DNA from: Monoplex corrugatus
Taxonomy: Eukaryota > Mollusca > Gastropoda > Littorinimorpha > Ranellidae
Reading direction: 5' to 3'
DNA length: 64,000 bases
NCBI GenBank assembly: GCA_030674185.1
Contig: JAPXFY010000026.1
Coordinates: 45,620,193-45,684,192, forward strand
In this document: positions 1 through 35,800 of the stretch, one piece after another
Numbering within the stretch: the stretch's first letter is position 1
Layout of the letters: each line of letters opens with the position of its first letter
Notes under the pieces: model-generated
The model's database searches: none
Told to the model about the DNA's origin: nothing
Seen by the model: the letters and a program-made list of their open reading frames with translations, nothing else
Translations under genes and position numbers: made by a program

Positions 1-690
1 TCATGCTGCCCCTTTCCCTATATTGACTGAGGGAAGAAGTCCATCATGATCACAGCAAGATGTGTCGTGGAGAGATGAAGCTGGCAGCCTGCAGGTAGAC
101 AGGACATCTGGCGCAGTGTCACGTTGTAGATGTGGAGTGTGTCTGCCATTCCATCTGTCTGGCATCACCATGGTTTTCCTCTGGCTTTCAAATCTGACCA
201 GCTGATGTTATAAGCTCAAAGAGTTGGACACTAATGGTCACAAACTGAACAGGAAATGCCATATTAAATGTTTCATGAATTATTTTTAAAAAATGTTAAA
301 TCGCAAAGATAGAAACAGAAATTACAGAATGACTATCAAATCTGAACTAAAAAAAAAAAAGCAGAAATTTACAAATTCAAAAGAACTGTTCTACAACAAT
401 AGAAAAAAAGCATACACACACAGAGACAAACATACACACAAACACAGGCACGCTTTTATAACTATCTATACAAAACATTTACGCTGTACAGACAGACAAA
501 CACACACACACACACAAACACACGCACACTGTTATAACTATTCATACAAATTTTTTACGCTTTTTACAGAGCTGCGGACCAACTTTACACGATGGCACTG
601 CGGATCTTAGGGCGCACACACCAACGTTTTCTTACAACGAGGACACTGGTTAGCATAGATTTGCTTACCTGCTGAGTGTACACATAAAGT
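1..690. other. Unassigned sequence with a CA-rich patch
   Basis: No gene is seen here. Positions 405-540 hold interspersed ACACAC and AGACAAAC runs. A 105-codon frame over them is repeat-derived. Confidence 0.5.
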
Positions 691-699
691 ATACCTACA

Positions 700-1045
700 A
701 TCTAAGATCCAGTACGCAGTCGTGTCCTGGTATCTTGAGTTCAATCCCAGCCACAACATACAAACTCACCTGTTCACTGCCCATCCTAATGTTTCAATTG
801 TTCTGGTGGTGTAAGCTTAGTGTTTCATAGGCCACAAAGTGCTTCATGGGTCCTGTTCTAAGCCCCCTCTCCCTCTCCCCCTTCCCGATTCAAGACCTTA
901 CCAGCGGATAGAGTTTTGTGCAAGCTCAAGGAGTGCCAGATAATTGCTGGCAGGTTTGCGTGGAGTGCATAAGGAACTGTCCAAGTGTGTTGAATCCCTC
1001 CGAAAAAACTAATCATTAGAGTTCTTACGCAAGGCACTGGACCCA
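700..1045 (+). repeat. Dispersed SINE-like repeat, family S2
   Basis: The segment has a box-B-like CTTGAGTTCAATCCC at about 740, then CCAGCGGATAGAG and CAGATAATTGCTGGCAG. The same order of blocks recurs at 8390-8560, 41345-41615 and, inverted, at 15080-15215, 43405-43500 and 62450-62650. The tRNA-derived origin is an inference from the box-B-like word. Confidence 0.6.
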
Positions 1046-1079
1046 CACAAGAGATGTACTCCTACATCTCTACACAGCC

Positions 1080-1215
1080 CCCTTCCTCACTCCACATGCA
1101 CACACACACAAACTGCACCGTCCCCCCCCCCCCCAACAGACACCTAACACACCGTCCTCCCCCATCCCCCCCCCCCCCCACACACTTCTGCATCTCTACA
1201 CAACCTCCCTTTACT

Positions 1216-1254
<39 letters not shown>

Positions 1255-1623
1255 GTCCTCCCCTCTCTCTCTCCGCGCGCGCGCGCACAAACACCTCTTA
1301 CACCACCTTCCCTCTTGCCCCCCCCCCCTCTCCCATATCCACGCACGTGCAGAAGATTATGGACATTAGTTACACATCACTTTTACAAAGTCCATCAGAC
1401 CATGTAATACATTACTTACACTCTAAGCTCTGCACCGAGAATCATCAACACCACCACGTTCCAACGATCACTCTCTATAATACAGGTTATATGAACTCTC
1501 TCTCTCCCCCCCCTCTCTCTTTCTCTCCCTCTCTCCCCCCCTCTCTCTTTCTCTCCCTCTCTCTTTCACACACACACACACGCTCTCTCACACACACGCG
1601 CGTTTTCTCTCTCTCTCTCTCTC

Positions 1624-1720
<97 letters not shown>

Positions 1721-1870
1721 GCTCTCTCTCTCTCTCCACACACACACACAACGCTCTCTCTCTCTCTCACGCACACACGCTGTCTCTCTCTATGTCTCTC
1801 TCTGTCTGTCTGTCTGTCTCTCACACACACACACACACCACACACACACACACACTCCCTTTCTCTTTCT
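1080..1870. repeat. (CA)n, poly-C and (CT)n microsatellite cluster
   Basis: There are runs of AC at 1218-1252 and 1625-1680, poly-C around 1118-1132 and 1167-1180, GCGCGC at 1275, and alternating CTCTCT and CACACA to 1858. Both strands are open by composition only. Confidence 0.9.
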
Positions 1871-2284
1871 ACCTCCTTGCGTCCAGAAGACATGTTTTGA
1901 CGGGACAGCTATGGTGCTGAAAATGTAAATACTAAAAAAAAAAAATGGTTCAAAGAATGAAAGACAAAACTGTGGATAGCTGTACTGAAATGATCACATT
2001 CAAACCAACGATATATGGACTCCTGCTTTACCGAAATGTTTAAAACATCAAACTGTGTTAAACTCTATAGGCTGATGAATGTGAACACATTTATCAACCA
2101 AGCACTTGAAAAATTCAGATGCGGTTGGTTATGTTAGAAACGGCTGTACATAGCAAAAGATATAACAGGAACTCATAAAAACATTTTAACAGGTAAATTG
2201 TGGGCCAGGAAGCAACAAGTAGCACCGGGGACAGCCAGAGTGTTACTAAAAATGCTCTTTTGGGTGTCCTGCTCTTGCATATTT
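1871..2284. other. No recognisable feature
   Basis: This is AT-rich unique-looking sequence. No exon, repeat or RNA motif was seen. Confidence 0.4.
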
Positions 2285-2867
2285 GTGACCCGTTTTCACG
2301 AAATGAGTCCTAACTCGCAGGCAGCGAAAAAGCGTAGAGGCCCGGAAAAGGTGTGATGGGTCGATTGTGTCAATTTTTACTTTTTGTCAAAAATGGAATA
2401 TTTAATCTTTAAGTTACACGTACATGCACTCAGCACTTTATAATTCAATCAGAAAATGTATTTAAAATGCGGTTTAAGCAAATAACGCATGCTTTTGTGT
2501 CAGAAAAAGGGATATATAAACTTAAATAACAAGACAATTACAGTAGATTTTCACACCAATTTTTTGTGTGCTATTGTGGCATGACGTGTTTTACCACGGT
2601 ACAAAATTTGGTAAAGATTGGTGAAGTAGAAATACCTGTCGCTAAGGTAAAAACTTCACTGAAGTGGTGAAAATTTTAATACTTGATTTTCTCGAAATGG
2701 CCGTTTGCTATGTTACACACTTCAAACACCCATAACTTCCTTATTTTTAGGAGTAGAATAATAAATTTTACATGAAAAGAAAGTTAATAATCTGGACATT
2801 TTGAAAATCATAATATCCTAAAATCTGTTATTTTCACCTTAGGATTCATTTTGTTAAAACGGGTCAC
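2285..2867. mobile_element. 583-bp TIR element (MITE) with 4-bp target duplication
   Basis: The left end GTGACCCGTTTTCACGAAAT and the inverted right end GTGACCCGTTTTAACAAAAT match at 18 of 20 positions, and similarity continues for about 10 more. Direct ATTT copies flank it (2281-2284 and 2868-2871). The interior is AT-rich and lacks a transposase frame, so it is non-autonomous. The superfamily is not assigned; a 4-bp duplication with GTGACC ends does not by itself decide it. Confidence 0.8.
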
Positions 2868-2871
2868 ATTT

Positions 2872-3395
2872 AAGAAGAAAAGAATTTATTCCGTTGAAGC
2901 GTTCTCTCTCTCTCTTTCCTACAAAGAGACAGTTGACCAAACTTCTCACTAAAGAAAATGAAGAAGAAACGAAAAACGTGGCGATATTCTTGTGTAAATC
3001 TCTGAAAAATGATAACAGATATGACACAGATTCACAGTTTTTGTTTTACCACCCGTTTATGTGTTTGCAGCTAAATAATTGTTTGAACTGCCTCCATGAA
3101 GTGTGCTCAAGGGGTTTCTGTAATTCACACCCCTTCATTAAGGGCTGTGGTCATAGTGTGTGCAGTAATCACATCACGTGTATGATTCACTACAACCTTA
3201 TTCCCTAAACACACACACCCACCCACACACATGAACACACACTGCACACAAGTATACATGCACACACACACGCATACATGCATGTACACTAAACGCACAC
3301 ATATCCATAAACACACACCCACACGCTGGCACACACTTGTCTAAAAGCACTTACGTGAACAGAAGTTTAAAAAAATACAGTAAACAAACACGCGA

Positions 3396-3441
<46 letters not shown>

Positions 3442-3590
3442 CATGTGATGCACATCCAAACTAACCAAGGCATCTGGCATCAACAGACCTATTATTTTTC
3501 ACATTTTATTTCTATACAGTCGTTATTCTGCAATTACTTGCCGCCAACGCCTACGCTCGTGCTCACGCAAACAGACATGATCGTTTTCGT
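2872..3590. repeat. Unassigned stretch followed by CA-rich tracts
   Basis: Positions 2872-3200 show no recognised gene. Positions 3205-3340 are CA-rich with ATACATGCA words, and 3398-3440 is a clean (CA)n. Confidence 0.6.
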
Positions 3591-3591
3591 G

Positions 3592-4508
3592 CCTGCACAT
3601 TTTCCTGGTTTCTCTTCGTCCTTATTAGTCTTTGTTTTAAGTGTGTTTCCACATTTTCCTGGTTTCTCTTTGTCCTTATTAGTCTTTGTTTTAAGTGTGT
3701 TTCCACATTTTCCTAGTTTCTCTTCGTCCTTATCAGTCTTTGTTTTAAGCGTGTTTCCACATTTTCCTAGTTTCTCTTCGTCCTTATCAGTCTTTGTTTT
3801 AAGCGTGTTTCCACATTTTCCTAGTTTCTCTTCGTCCTTATTAGTCTTTGTTTTAAGCGTGTTTCCACATGTTCCTGGTTTCTCTTCGTCCTTATCAGTC
3901 TTTGTTTTAAGCGTGTTTCCACATTTTCCTGGTTTCTCTTCGTCCTTATTATCAGTCTTTGTTTTAAAGCGTGTTTCCACATGTTCCTGGTTTCTCTTCG
4001 TCCTTATCAGTCTTTGTTTTAAGCGTGTTTCCACATGTTCCTAGTTTCTCTTCGTCCTTATCAGTCTTTGTTTTAAGCGTGTTTCCACATTTTCCTAGTT
4101 TCTCTTCGTCCTTATCAGTCTTTGTTTTAAGCGTGTTTCCACATTTTCCTAGTTTCTCTTCGTCCTTATTAGTCTTTGTTTTAAGCGTGTTTCCACATTT
4201 TCCTAGTTTCTCTTCGTCCTTATTAGTCTTTGTTTTAAGCGTGTTTCCACATGTTCCTGGTTTCTCTTCGTCCTTATCAGTTTTTGTTTTAAGCGTGTTT
4301 CCACATGTTCCTGGTTTCTCTTCGTCCTTATCAGTCTTTTTTTTTTTAAGTGTGTTTCCACATGTTCCTGCTTTCTCTTCGTCCTTATCAGTCTTTGTTT
4401 TAAGCGTGTTTCCACATGTTCCTGCTTTCTCTTCGTCCTTATCAGTCTTTGTTTTAAGCGTGTTTCCACATTTTCCTGGTTTCTCTTCGTCCTTATCAGT
4501 TTTTTTTA
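3592..4508. repeat. 54-bp minisatellite, about 17 units
   Basis: The unit contains GTGTTTCCACATTTTCCT, TTTCTCTTCGTCCTTA and CAGTCTTTGTTTTAAG. Units vary at few sites (TTATCAG or TTATTAG, ACATTTT or ACATGTT). Because 54 is divisible by three, 18-residue repeats are open on both strands, for example KTDKDEEKPGKCGNTL on minus and FPHFPSFSSSLSVFVLS on plus. Frame slips at about 3950 and 4340 break the frames. I do not think it is a gene. Confidence 0.9.
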
Positions 4509-4569
4509 AGCGTTCCCATTTTTCTGATACGTGTATGAACGTTGTTTTGCGGACGGTACGTTGCTGCAC

Positions 4570-5180
4570 AGTTCTGCAATCTGTCTTCAGGGGACGTCTG
4601 TTAACGCCCTATCGGTATGTAAGCAAGTGTTTTCCATCACACACATCCCGACTAACAACTCCTCCTCAGAAGCACTTAGCACTGGCAACTAAGTCTGTTA
4701 CATGTATCTTAACACTGGCACTGGTGGTCAGCCAGCGTGCATAGACATGCAAAAATGAATTCATACCACTTTACATTCTATGTACATTACTTCCCTTTTA
4801 GAAAACATCAAAAACTTGTGTTCATTTAGAGTGAATTGAAAAACAGATTTTCTGTAGTGCACATTTGATCGAAACAGGACAGTCCACTGAAATGATGAAT
4901 TGGCTTTGAATAATTTGTCGTTGGGGATTGCAACAAAAATGTACCACAGTTTGCTGTACATGTAAAAGCAGACGAAACCAAAAGTTGGTCAGGATAGGGA
5001 TGCCAGATTGTACCAAGGAATTTTCAACAATTGCGTTTCTAACTTAACGGCGATTTTTAATTTTCACTGTGTACACATCTATAATCTTCCGAAGCGATAT
5101 ATTGAATCGCTCGGCTTTAGATTTCGTATATATCGTCGTATATATTGTTTTCAACAAAATGTACCGACATATAAATGCCG
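4570..5180 (+). repeat. Dispersed repeat R1, copy 1
   Basis: This copy matches 36640-37300 in the same orientation over several hundred bases, sharing for example CTGTTACATGTATCT, GGTCAGCCAGC, GAAACCAAAAGT and TATAATCTTC. No clear terminal repeats or reverse transcriptase were seen. The class is unknown. Confidence 0.7.
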
Positions 5181-5645
5181 GGTGTCTTCACGGTTCCACA
5201 AACTACCAGACACTGCCATGACTCACAGGATCTTAAACGTGCATATTTTATGTTCGACATGCGTGTACCCACAAAAGCGTGTACCCAAATGCGTGTACCC
5301 ACAAGTCCAGGCATCAGCAGATCTGTACACATGGGAGATGGGAAAAATCACTCTTTGCCCACCAAGCAGGGCATGACCGAACCCTAACCCTGACCATCGC
5401 AACAATCTCTTGTTCATCCTGTTGTTCTTCTTCCCCCCCCCCCTCCCACCCAACCCCCTCTATCTTTTTTCCCCTTGTTTTGTCTCCTTTTTTATGTGTC
5501 TTTCTCTCTTTTCTTCTGCAATTTGTCCCATCTACTCCTTATCCCACTACTGATATATCTGACAATCTTTGTTCGTTTATAAGTTGTTTGACTACATATT
5601 TGTTACTCGTGTTAACAATTCATGAGAGTGATGACGTGATGGTAA
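5181..5645. other. Unassigned sequence, C/T-rich from 5400
   Basis: A short tandem GTGTACCCACAA occurs at about 5262-5310. No exon was recognised. Confidence 0.4.
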
Positions 5646-5649
5646 AGGT

Positions 5650-7345
5650 TTTCTTTCTCTCTCTCCCTCTCTCTCTCTCTGACACACACGTTCTCTCTCT
5701 TTCTCTTTCACACACTTTCTCTCAGTCTCACATTACTATTTTATTACCTACACCCACTCTCTCTCTCACACATTACTATTTTATTACCTATACCCACTCT
5801 CTCTCTCACACATTACTATTTTATTACCTACACCCACTCTCTCTCTCTCACACACTATTTTATTACCTACACCCACTCTCTCACACATTACTATTTTATT
5901 ACATACACCCACTCTCTCTCTCACACATTACTATTTTATTACCTATACCCACTCTCTCTCTCACACATTACTATTTTATTACATACACCCACTCTCTCAC
6001 ACATTACTATTTTATTACCTACACCCACTCTCTCACACATTACTATTTTATTACATACACCCACTCTCTCACACACTATTTTATTACCTACACCCACTCT
6101 CTCTCTCACACATTACTATTTTATTACCTACACCCACTCTCTCTCTCACACATTACTATTTTATTACCTACACCCACTCTCTCTCTCTCACATTACTATT
6201 TTATTACCTACACCCACTCTCTCTCTCACACATTACTATTTTATTACCTACACCCACTCTCTCTCTCACACATTACTATTTTATTACCTACACCCACTCT
6301 CTCTCTCTCACATTACTATTTTATTACCTACACCCACTCTCTCTCTCACACATAACTATTTTATTACCTACACCCACTCTCTCTCTCTCACATTACTATT
6401 TTATTACCTACACCCACTCTCTCTCTCTCACACATTACTATTTTATTACCTACACCACTCTCTCTCTCACACATTACTATTTTATTACCTACACCCACTC
6501 TCTCTCTCACACATTACTATTTTATTACCTACACCCACTCTCTCTCACACATATACTATTTTATTACCTACACCCACTTCTCTTTCTCTCACATTACTAT
6601 TTTATTACCTACACCCACTCTCTCTCTCACACATTACTATTTTATTACATACACCCACTCTCTCTCTCACACATTACTATTTTATTACCTACACCCACTC
6701 TCTCTCTCACACATTACTATTTTATTACATACACCCACTCTCTCTCTCTCTCACATTACTATTTTATTACCTATACCCACTCTCTCTCTCTCTCTCACAT
6801 TACTATTTTATTACATACACCCACTCTCTCTCTCTCTCACATTACTATTTTATTACCTACACCCACTCTCTCTCTCACACATTACTATTTTATTACCTAT
6901 ACCCACTCTCTCTCTCTCACATTACTATTTTATTACCTATACCCACTCTCTCTCTCACACATTACATTTTATTACCTATACCCACTCTCTCTCTCTCTCA
7001 CATTACTATTTTATTACATACACGCATTCTCTCTCCGTCTTACATTACTATTTCATTACGTACACACACACTTCTCTCTCTCTGTCTCTCTCTCTGTGTC
7101 TGTCTGTCTCTCTCTCTCTCTCCTTACATTACTATTTCATTACGTACACACACACTCTCTGTGTGTCTCTCTCTCTCCTTACATTACTATTTCATTACGT
7201 ACACACACTCTCTCTCTTCTGTCTCTCTCTCTGTCTGTCTCTGTCTTCTTCTATCTCTCTGTCTGTCTCTCTGTCTGTCTGTCTCCCTCTCTCTCTCCTT
7301 ACATTATATTTCCTGTGTCTGTCTGTCTGTCTGTCTCTCCATTAC
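5650..7345. repeat. About 40-bp minisatellite with (CT)n, some 33 units
   Basis: The unit is CACATTACTATTTTATTACC followed by TACACCCACTCTCTCTCT. The CT part varies in length between units. From 7030 the unit degrades to ACTATTTCATTACGTACACA with longer (TCTG)n tracts. Confidence 0.92.
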
Positions 7346-7656
7346 TTTTTAGTTTCAGCAGATATGTACATTAGCAACATCAAGTTTGAAAAATGAGTTT
7401 TTGCTAATATCTCCTACCACTAGAAAATCAAATATTATCATTATCATCTCTGTTGTCTGTCTGTCTGTCTGTGCCTCTCTTTGCAAGCTGGTTGGCTAAA
7501 GCTTTAGACAGACCCGTGAAGTCAGTACATCACGTCTCAAGTTCAGTCCTACCTCACAGCATCAAAGCTGGCCTGTATGCTTCCTATAGTAAGCCTCCCA
7601 TCATTTTGGTTATGTGAGCGTTTCAAAGGTATCGTCACCCCCCTGCACTCCCTCCC
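7346..7656. other. No recognisable feature
   Basis: A TCTG run lies at about 7453-7475; otherwise this is unique-looking sequence that leads into a LINE tail. Confidence 0.4.
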
Positions 7657-8375
7657 TCATCATCATCATCAGGTGCCTTGCCGAATGACGTTGGCGATTA
7701 TGGACTTCCGTCTGTGTCTATCACTTGTTGCCTCAAGCATCTCTTCCACCCTCCTTGTCCCCAGCCATTCTGCAAGTCCGTCTAGTATTTTCTCCCTGGG
7801 TTTACCCGTTGCTCTCTTTCCCTCCAGCTTTTCCGTTGTGACCAGGTGCTCTAATTCCCCTTTCCTCGTAATATAAATGTTGCCTGTCTTTTCCTAATCT
7901 TCCTTATGAATGATCTACTTGTGTCTGCCTCCATCAAGACTGTCTTGTTTGTTTTCTTTGCTGTCCATGGAACTCTCAACATTCTTCTTAGAAACCACAT
8001 CTCGGCTGCCTCAATCTTGTTCTGGCTTTGCTTGTTGACTGTCCACGCCTCACAACCGTACAACAGTACTGGTTCTATATAACATTCAAGAACTCTCTTC
8101 CCGATGTTAATTGATTGGCATTTGTTGGTAAGAATGCTTTTCATCTTCTTGAATGCTGTTTTGGTTTGGCCGATTCTGCTGGCTATGAGCATTTCTGATG
8201 TGCATCTGCCGTCTGGTGAAATGATCGTTCCCAGGTATTTAAACTTATCAACCTGTCTCAAGGCTGTGCCGTTTGCTGTTATTATGCATGAGGGGATTTC
8301 ATGTTTTTACTGATCACCATGACTTCAGTCTTCCTGCTGTTTAGTTCCAACCCCTTACCTTTGCTTTCTATTTCA
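7657..8375 (-). pseudogene. LINE reverse transcriptase C-terminal fragment, copy 1
   Basis: The minus strand reads LELNSRKTEVMVIS, then FKYLGTIISPDGRCTSEM, YIEPVLLYGCEAWTVNKQSQ and EMWFLRRMLRVPWTAKKTNK, the typical end of a non-LTR retrotransposon reverse transcriptase. It continues with a frameshift as LEHLVTT and GKPREKILDGLAEW. The 3' end is a (TGA)n tail at 7657-7672. The same family recurs at 17135-17525, 41621-42005 and 59734-60078. It is 5' truncated and broken. The clade is uncertain. Confidence 0.85.
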
Positions 8376-8387
8376 AGTATATTCACC

Positions 8388-8600
8388 TTCCCCCATTTCA
8401 AGACCTTGCCAGCGACAAAGGTTTTGCGCCCGTCGCAAAGAAGTCTGCCAGATAACTTGCTGGCAGATTTGGGTAGAGAGTGTACGAGATTCTCCGAGAG
8501 TGATGACTCGTTCTTGAAAAAACCGCAGAATCCACACCTGTGCTCACGCAAGAATGCATTCACTACTCTGATACCTCCACGTGAGACTTCCAATTCATCT
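8388..8600 (+). repeat. SINE-like repeat family S2, partial copy
   Basis: The blocks TTCAAGACCTTGCCAGCG and GCCAGATAACTTGCTGGCAG match the family S2 copy at 890-950. The copy directly abuts the LINE fragment. Confidence 0.6.
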
Positions 8601-8614
8601 TTATGGCTGATAAG

Positions 8615-9238
8615 GTTGAAAACACACACACGCGAACATACACACACATCACACACACACACACACGAACACACACACCATACAAACACACACATACAAA
8701 CGCGCATGCACGCACGCGCGCGCACACACACCATACAAACACACACATACAAACGCGCACGCACGCACGGCGCGCGCACAACCACACACACCACACAAAA
8801 ACACACATACACACGCGCGCACGCACGCACAGACACACACCACTACCATCACCAACACATACCTACACACACAAAAGGCTTTTAGCACACACATACATAT
8901 ACACACACACCACCACCACCACCACCACCAACAACACATACATACACACACAAAAGCACACTCACACACATACAAACACACACTGATCAATGATAAATAG
9001 GTCCCTTGACCCCAACTGGGATATGGAGGATAACAGCAATTAAATGAAATTCCAACGAATCAGCAAATACCTTGAAGCAGATAGAATTCATAACAACCCA
9101 ACGAAAAAAAAAAGTGGAACAGTCTTACAACAATACAGTTCTTTATACAAAATGTAATTATACAATTTCAGAACATCTGATAAATTTTGCTCATCTGAAC
9201 TGATCTTTTTTCTTCTTCCAGAAATTAGGCACACTTGT

Positions 9239-9290
<52 letters not shown>

Positions 9291-9764
9291 TCATAACATA
9301 CACGCGCGCCAGTGCGCTCATGTAGACATAGAAATAAACATAGGCACACATACACATACGCACACTTACACACACAAACACAGACACATACACACGGACA
9401 CAGACACATACGCATCAACACACACACACACAAACACATGGACACACACATACACATACAGACATAGACATACACATAGGCATACACACACATGGACACG
9501 CACACCATACATACACAAAGCACACACACACACACACACACATGAACACAAACTACACACACACACACATGGACTCACACACACGGACACAAACACACAC
9601 AGACTACGCACACATACACACACGTGAACTCACACACATGGACACAAACACACACAAAACCCCACGCACACATACACAAACACACACACACGGACTCACA
9701 CACACGGGCACAAACACACACAGACCACGCACACATACACACAGACACAAACACACACACAGAC
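8615..9764. repeat. CA-rich and (CAC)n tracts
   Basis: Two CA-rich blocks (8615-8985 and 9238-9764), the second holding a pure (CA)n at 9240-9285, flank 9000-9235, where no feature was seen. The right block touches the donor of the last GARNL3-like exon. Confidence 0.85.
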
Positions 9765-32722
<22,958 letters not shown>

Positions 32723-33078
32723 CTGGAAAAAAAAAACATCAATCAATAATCATCAATGAATAAACCAATGAATCAATATAAAGCCACCCAACTGCTTTTA
32801 AAAAAATAAACACTTTAAGAGAAAAATAAAAAGTAAAAAATGTCAAAATGTAGATATTTGTCTGTCATAAAAACGGTTGCCTTAAATTAGTTAAAATGTA
32901 CATCCTTCGACAAACAAACAAATAAATAAAAGAATTAAACAAGCGATCAAACAAACAAAATATACGTCCTTTAACAAACAAATAAACAAACAAACTTACA
33001 AATACACGTCCTTTAACAAACAAGCAATCAAACAAGCAAAAAGCAAGCAAGCAAGCAAGCAAACAAACAAACAAATCC

Positions 33079-33116
<38 letters not shown>

Positions 33117-33225
33117 AAACAACAACAACAACAATCCTTGAACAAAGCAAACAAGCAAACAAAAACAAATAAACAAAGAACCTTAAAATACACATCCTTT
33201 AACAAACAAACAAGCAAACAAAAAC
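32723..33225. repeat. A-rich (AAAC)n-like tract and (CA)n
   Basis: AAACAAACAAGCAAAC words run from 32910 on; (CA)n lies at 33079-33114. Confidence 0.8.
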
Positions 33226-33430
33226 AACCAACCTTATTAAAACATACACCCTTTAACAAACAAGCAAACAAAAACAACCAACCTTATTAAAACATACACC
33301 CTTTAACAAACAAGCAAACAAAAACAACCAACCTTATTAAAACATACACCCTTTAACAAACAAGCAAACAAAAACAACCAACCTTATTAAAACATACACC
33401 CTATAACAAACAAACAAACAAACTGGCTAC
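33226..33430. repeat. 50-bp tandem repeat, 4 units
   Basis: The unit contains AACATACACCCTTTAACAAA and CAAGCAAACAAAAACAACCA. The last unit has CCCTATAAC. Confidence 0.93.
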
Positions 33431-34380
33431 CATGGAAAACATTCATCACAATTCGATAAACAATTTGGAGCAGTCAAGCAGCAGCGCGGTTTTTAACACA
33501 ACATTATTTTCCTCGGTTCCACTGCAATGGCCTCTTCCTCTTTCCTTCACCATCTACATACACGGCCAGGTCACATCTGCTGATGAATATGGCCGTCTCT
33601 TTTTCTTTTCTTTCCTGGTGGTCAGGGGAGTATCGCTTTTTCTTTCATTCGCTGACGGCCCATCTGCCATAAATTCGAGGCCGTGAATCTGGTTCAAAAA
33701 TTCCGTCTTTTTCTGTCCTCACCTGGTCAGTCATTCCTTTCTTCTACCCTCAATTGGTGTCAGTGCCATTCTCTGCACTAATTGGAGGTCAAAAGAGTTC
33801 ACTTCCTTTTTTTCTGTCGCTCAACTTGGGGTCAAAGATTTGGCGGTCAAAGAGTTCAGTTCCTTTTTCTTCTGTCGCTCAACTTGGGTCAAAAGAGTTC
33901 AGTTCCTTTTTCTTCGTGTCATGATGTCAAATTCACTCCTATTCTGTCGCTCACTGGTCAAAAGAGATTCAGTTTTTCCTTTATTCTTTCTTTTTCGCTC
34001 AACCTGGTGGTCAAAAGAGTTCGTTTTCATATGCTGTTCAACTTCGTGGGCAAAACAATTCCTTTTTCTTCTGTCATTCAACCTGGTGGTCAAGAGTTCC
34101 TTTTTCTTCTTTCGTTCACTGTTGATATTGCCAGGTCCCATCTAGCGATGGATGTAGCCATTTTTTTCCCAGTTCCTGCGTGTTGCATGGAGCGTGGTGA
34201 TAGTGGACTTATGTAGTCGGCCATGTCTTCTGTTGCTCCACTTGACAGAGGTAACAGGGCTGAAATACGTGTTTAGCTGTTTGAGTCCTCTTGGCTGTAT
34301 GGGGAAGGTTGGCGATGACCTTGCTTTCACTTTGGGCATTGCTGTGTGGACTGAGTCCACTGAAGATGATATTGTAAGGA
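33431..34380. repeat. Degenerate roughly 43-bp tandem repeat (33680-34130) and unassigned flanks
   Basis: The unit is GGTCAAAAGAGTTCAGTTCC followed by TTTTTCTTCTGTCGCTCAAC, some 8 copies of variable length. The 33431-33680 and 34131-34380 flanks hold no gene I recognise. Confidence 0.75.
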
Positions 34381-34930
34381 GACGCACGCACGCGCGCGCG
34401 CGCACTCACACACACACGCGCGCTTGCTTGCATACACACAGTTGAATCTAAACAAAGACAACACAGGCGCGCGCACACACATATACACACACAGACACAC
34501 ACACAACAGACACACAAACACGCAGATGTATCTAAAGACACACACACACAACACACACACACACACAGAGACACACACACACACACACTGTCTCTCTCTC
34601 TCATTCACAAACACAGACAGACAGACAGACAGAGAGAGATTTGTCTGAAAGCACACGTGAATAGACGTCAAAAAGAAATATTGAACAAACGGAACGCATA
34701 GACATTAACACTAGCCTGACAAATCTGAATTAGTTTTTTTTCCCTCCCTCCCTCTCCCCTCAACCCCCTTCTCGCTCTCTGTGGCTTCGTTGCTTCACTT
34801 CCGTTTCCGTGGCGTCACTTCCATATGCCATACATCAGCATGATCATTCCCTCCGCTCTCATTCGTCCCCCTCTACCCCTCTCTCTCTTTAATACGTAGA
34901 GGACAAAAGGAACATCCGCACACCAAGGTT
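34381..34930. repeat. CA-rich tract, then unassigned
   Basis: GCGCGC and CACACA mixtures fill 34385-34590, with GACAGACA at 34613-34634. Nothing is recognised in 34640-34930. Confidence 0.8.
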
Positions 34931-34964
34931 TTATTGACCTTCCTGAAAAAGATGGGTGGGAGGA

Positions 34965-35079
34965 GGAAGAGAGAGGAAGGGGAGAGGGGAGAGGAACAGG
35001 AGAGAGAGAAGAGAGGGGGGGGGGTTGCGTGGGTTGAGAGAGAAGGGAAGTATGTTTATAATGCGTGCGTTATATGTGT

Positions 35080-35111
<32 letters not shown>

Positions 35112-35195
35112 TTTGTGTGTGTGTGTGTGTGTGTGTGTTGTGTGTGTGTGTGTGATGTGTGCGTGTTATAGTGTGTTGTGTGTAGTGGTGTGTGT

Positions 35196-35248
<53 letters not shown>

Positions 35249-35388
35249 TGTTTGTGTGTGTGATGTACGTGCGTGTTCATACGTCGTGTGTGTGTGTGTG
35301 TGTGTGTGAAAGCGTGTATACGTATGTGTGTGTGAATAGGAATTGACAGAGGGGTTAGTGGAGAGAGGGAGGGGGAGAGAAGAGATAC

Positions 35389-35455
<67 letters not shown>

Positions 35456-35677
35456 CACTCAATTTTTCGTTACTACTATATGTTTCATGCCCCCTAAACA
35501 GAAAGGCAGGCAGGCAGACATACAGACAGAACTTAGATGTATAGACAGATGGATGGACGGAGAGACATAGACAGATGGATGGATAGACAGACATAGATAG
35601 ATAGATGGACAGACAGACAACAGACCAATAGGACAGATAGATGTGAAGCATTCTTTATTTCCGAGGGGGGGAGAGAG

Positions 35678-35717
<40 letters not shown>

Positions 35718-35800
35718 AGAGGAGAGACAGACAGACAGACGAGACAGAGAGTCAGAGACAGAGAGATCAACAGACAGAAAGATAGAGGTAAAGCGACAGT
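34965..35800. repeat. GA, GT, GA, GATA/GACA microsatellite cluster
   Basis: Polypurine 34965-35045; GT tracts 35070-35330; pure (GA)n 35393-35450; (GACA)n and GATGGATA words 35510-35640; (GA)n 35668-35730. Confidence 0.92.

Noticed and set aside
5380..5400. Telomere-like ACCCTAACCCTGA
   Set aside because: Only two short units, not an array.
34230..34380. Host exon reading VTGLKYVFSCLSPLGCMGK on plus
   Set aside because: No splice context or family recognised; probably unique intergenic or old repeat sequence.
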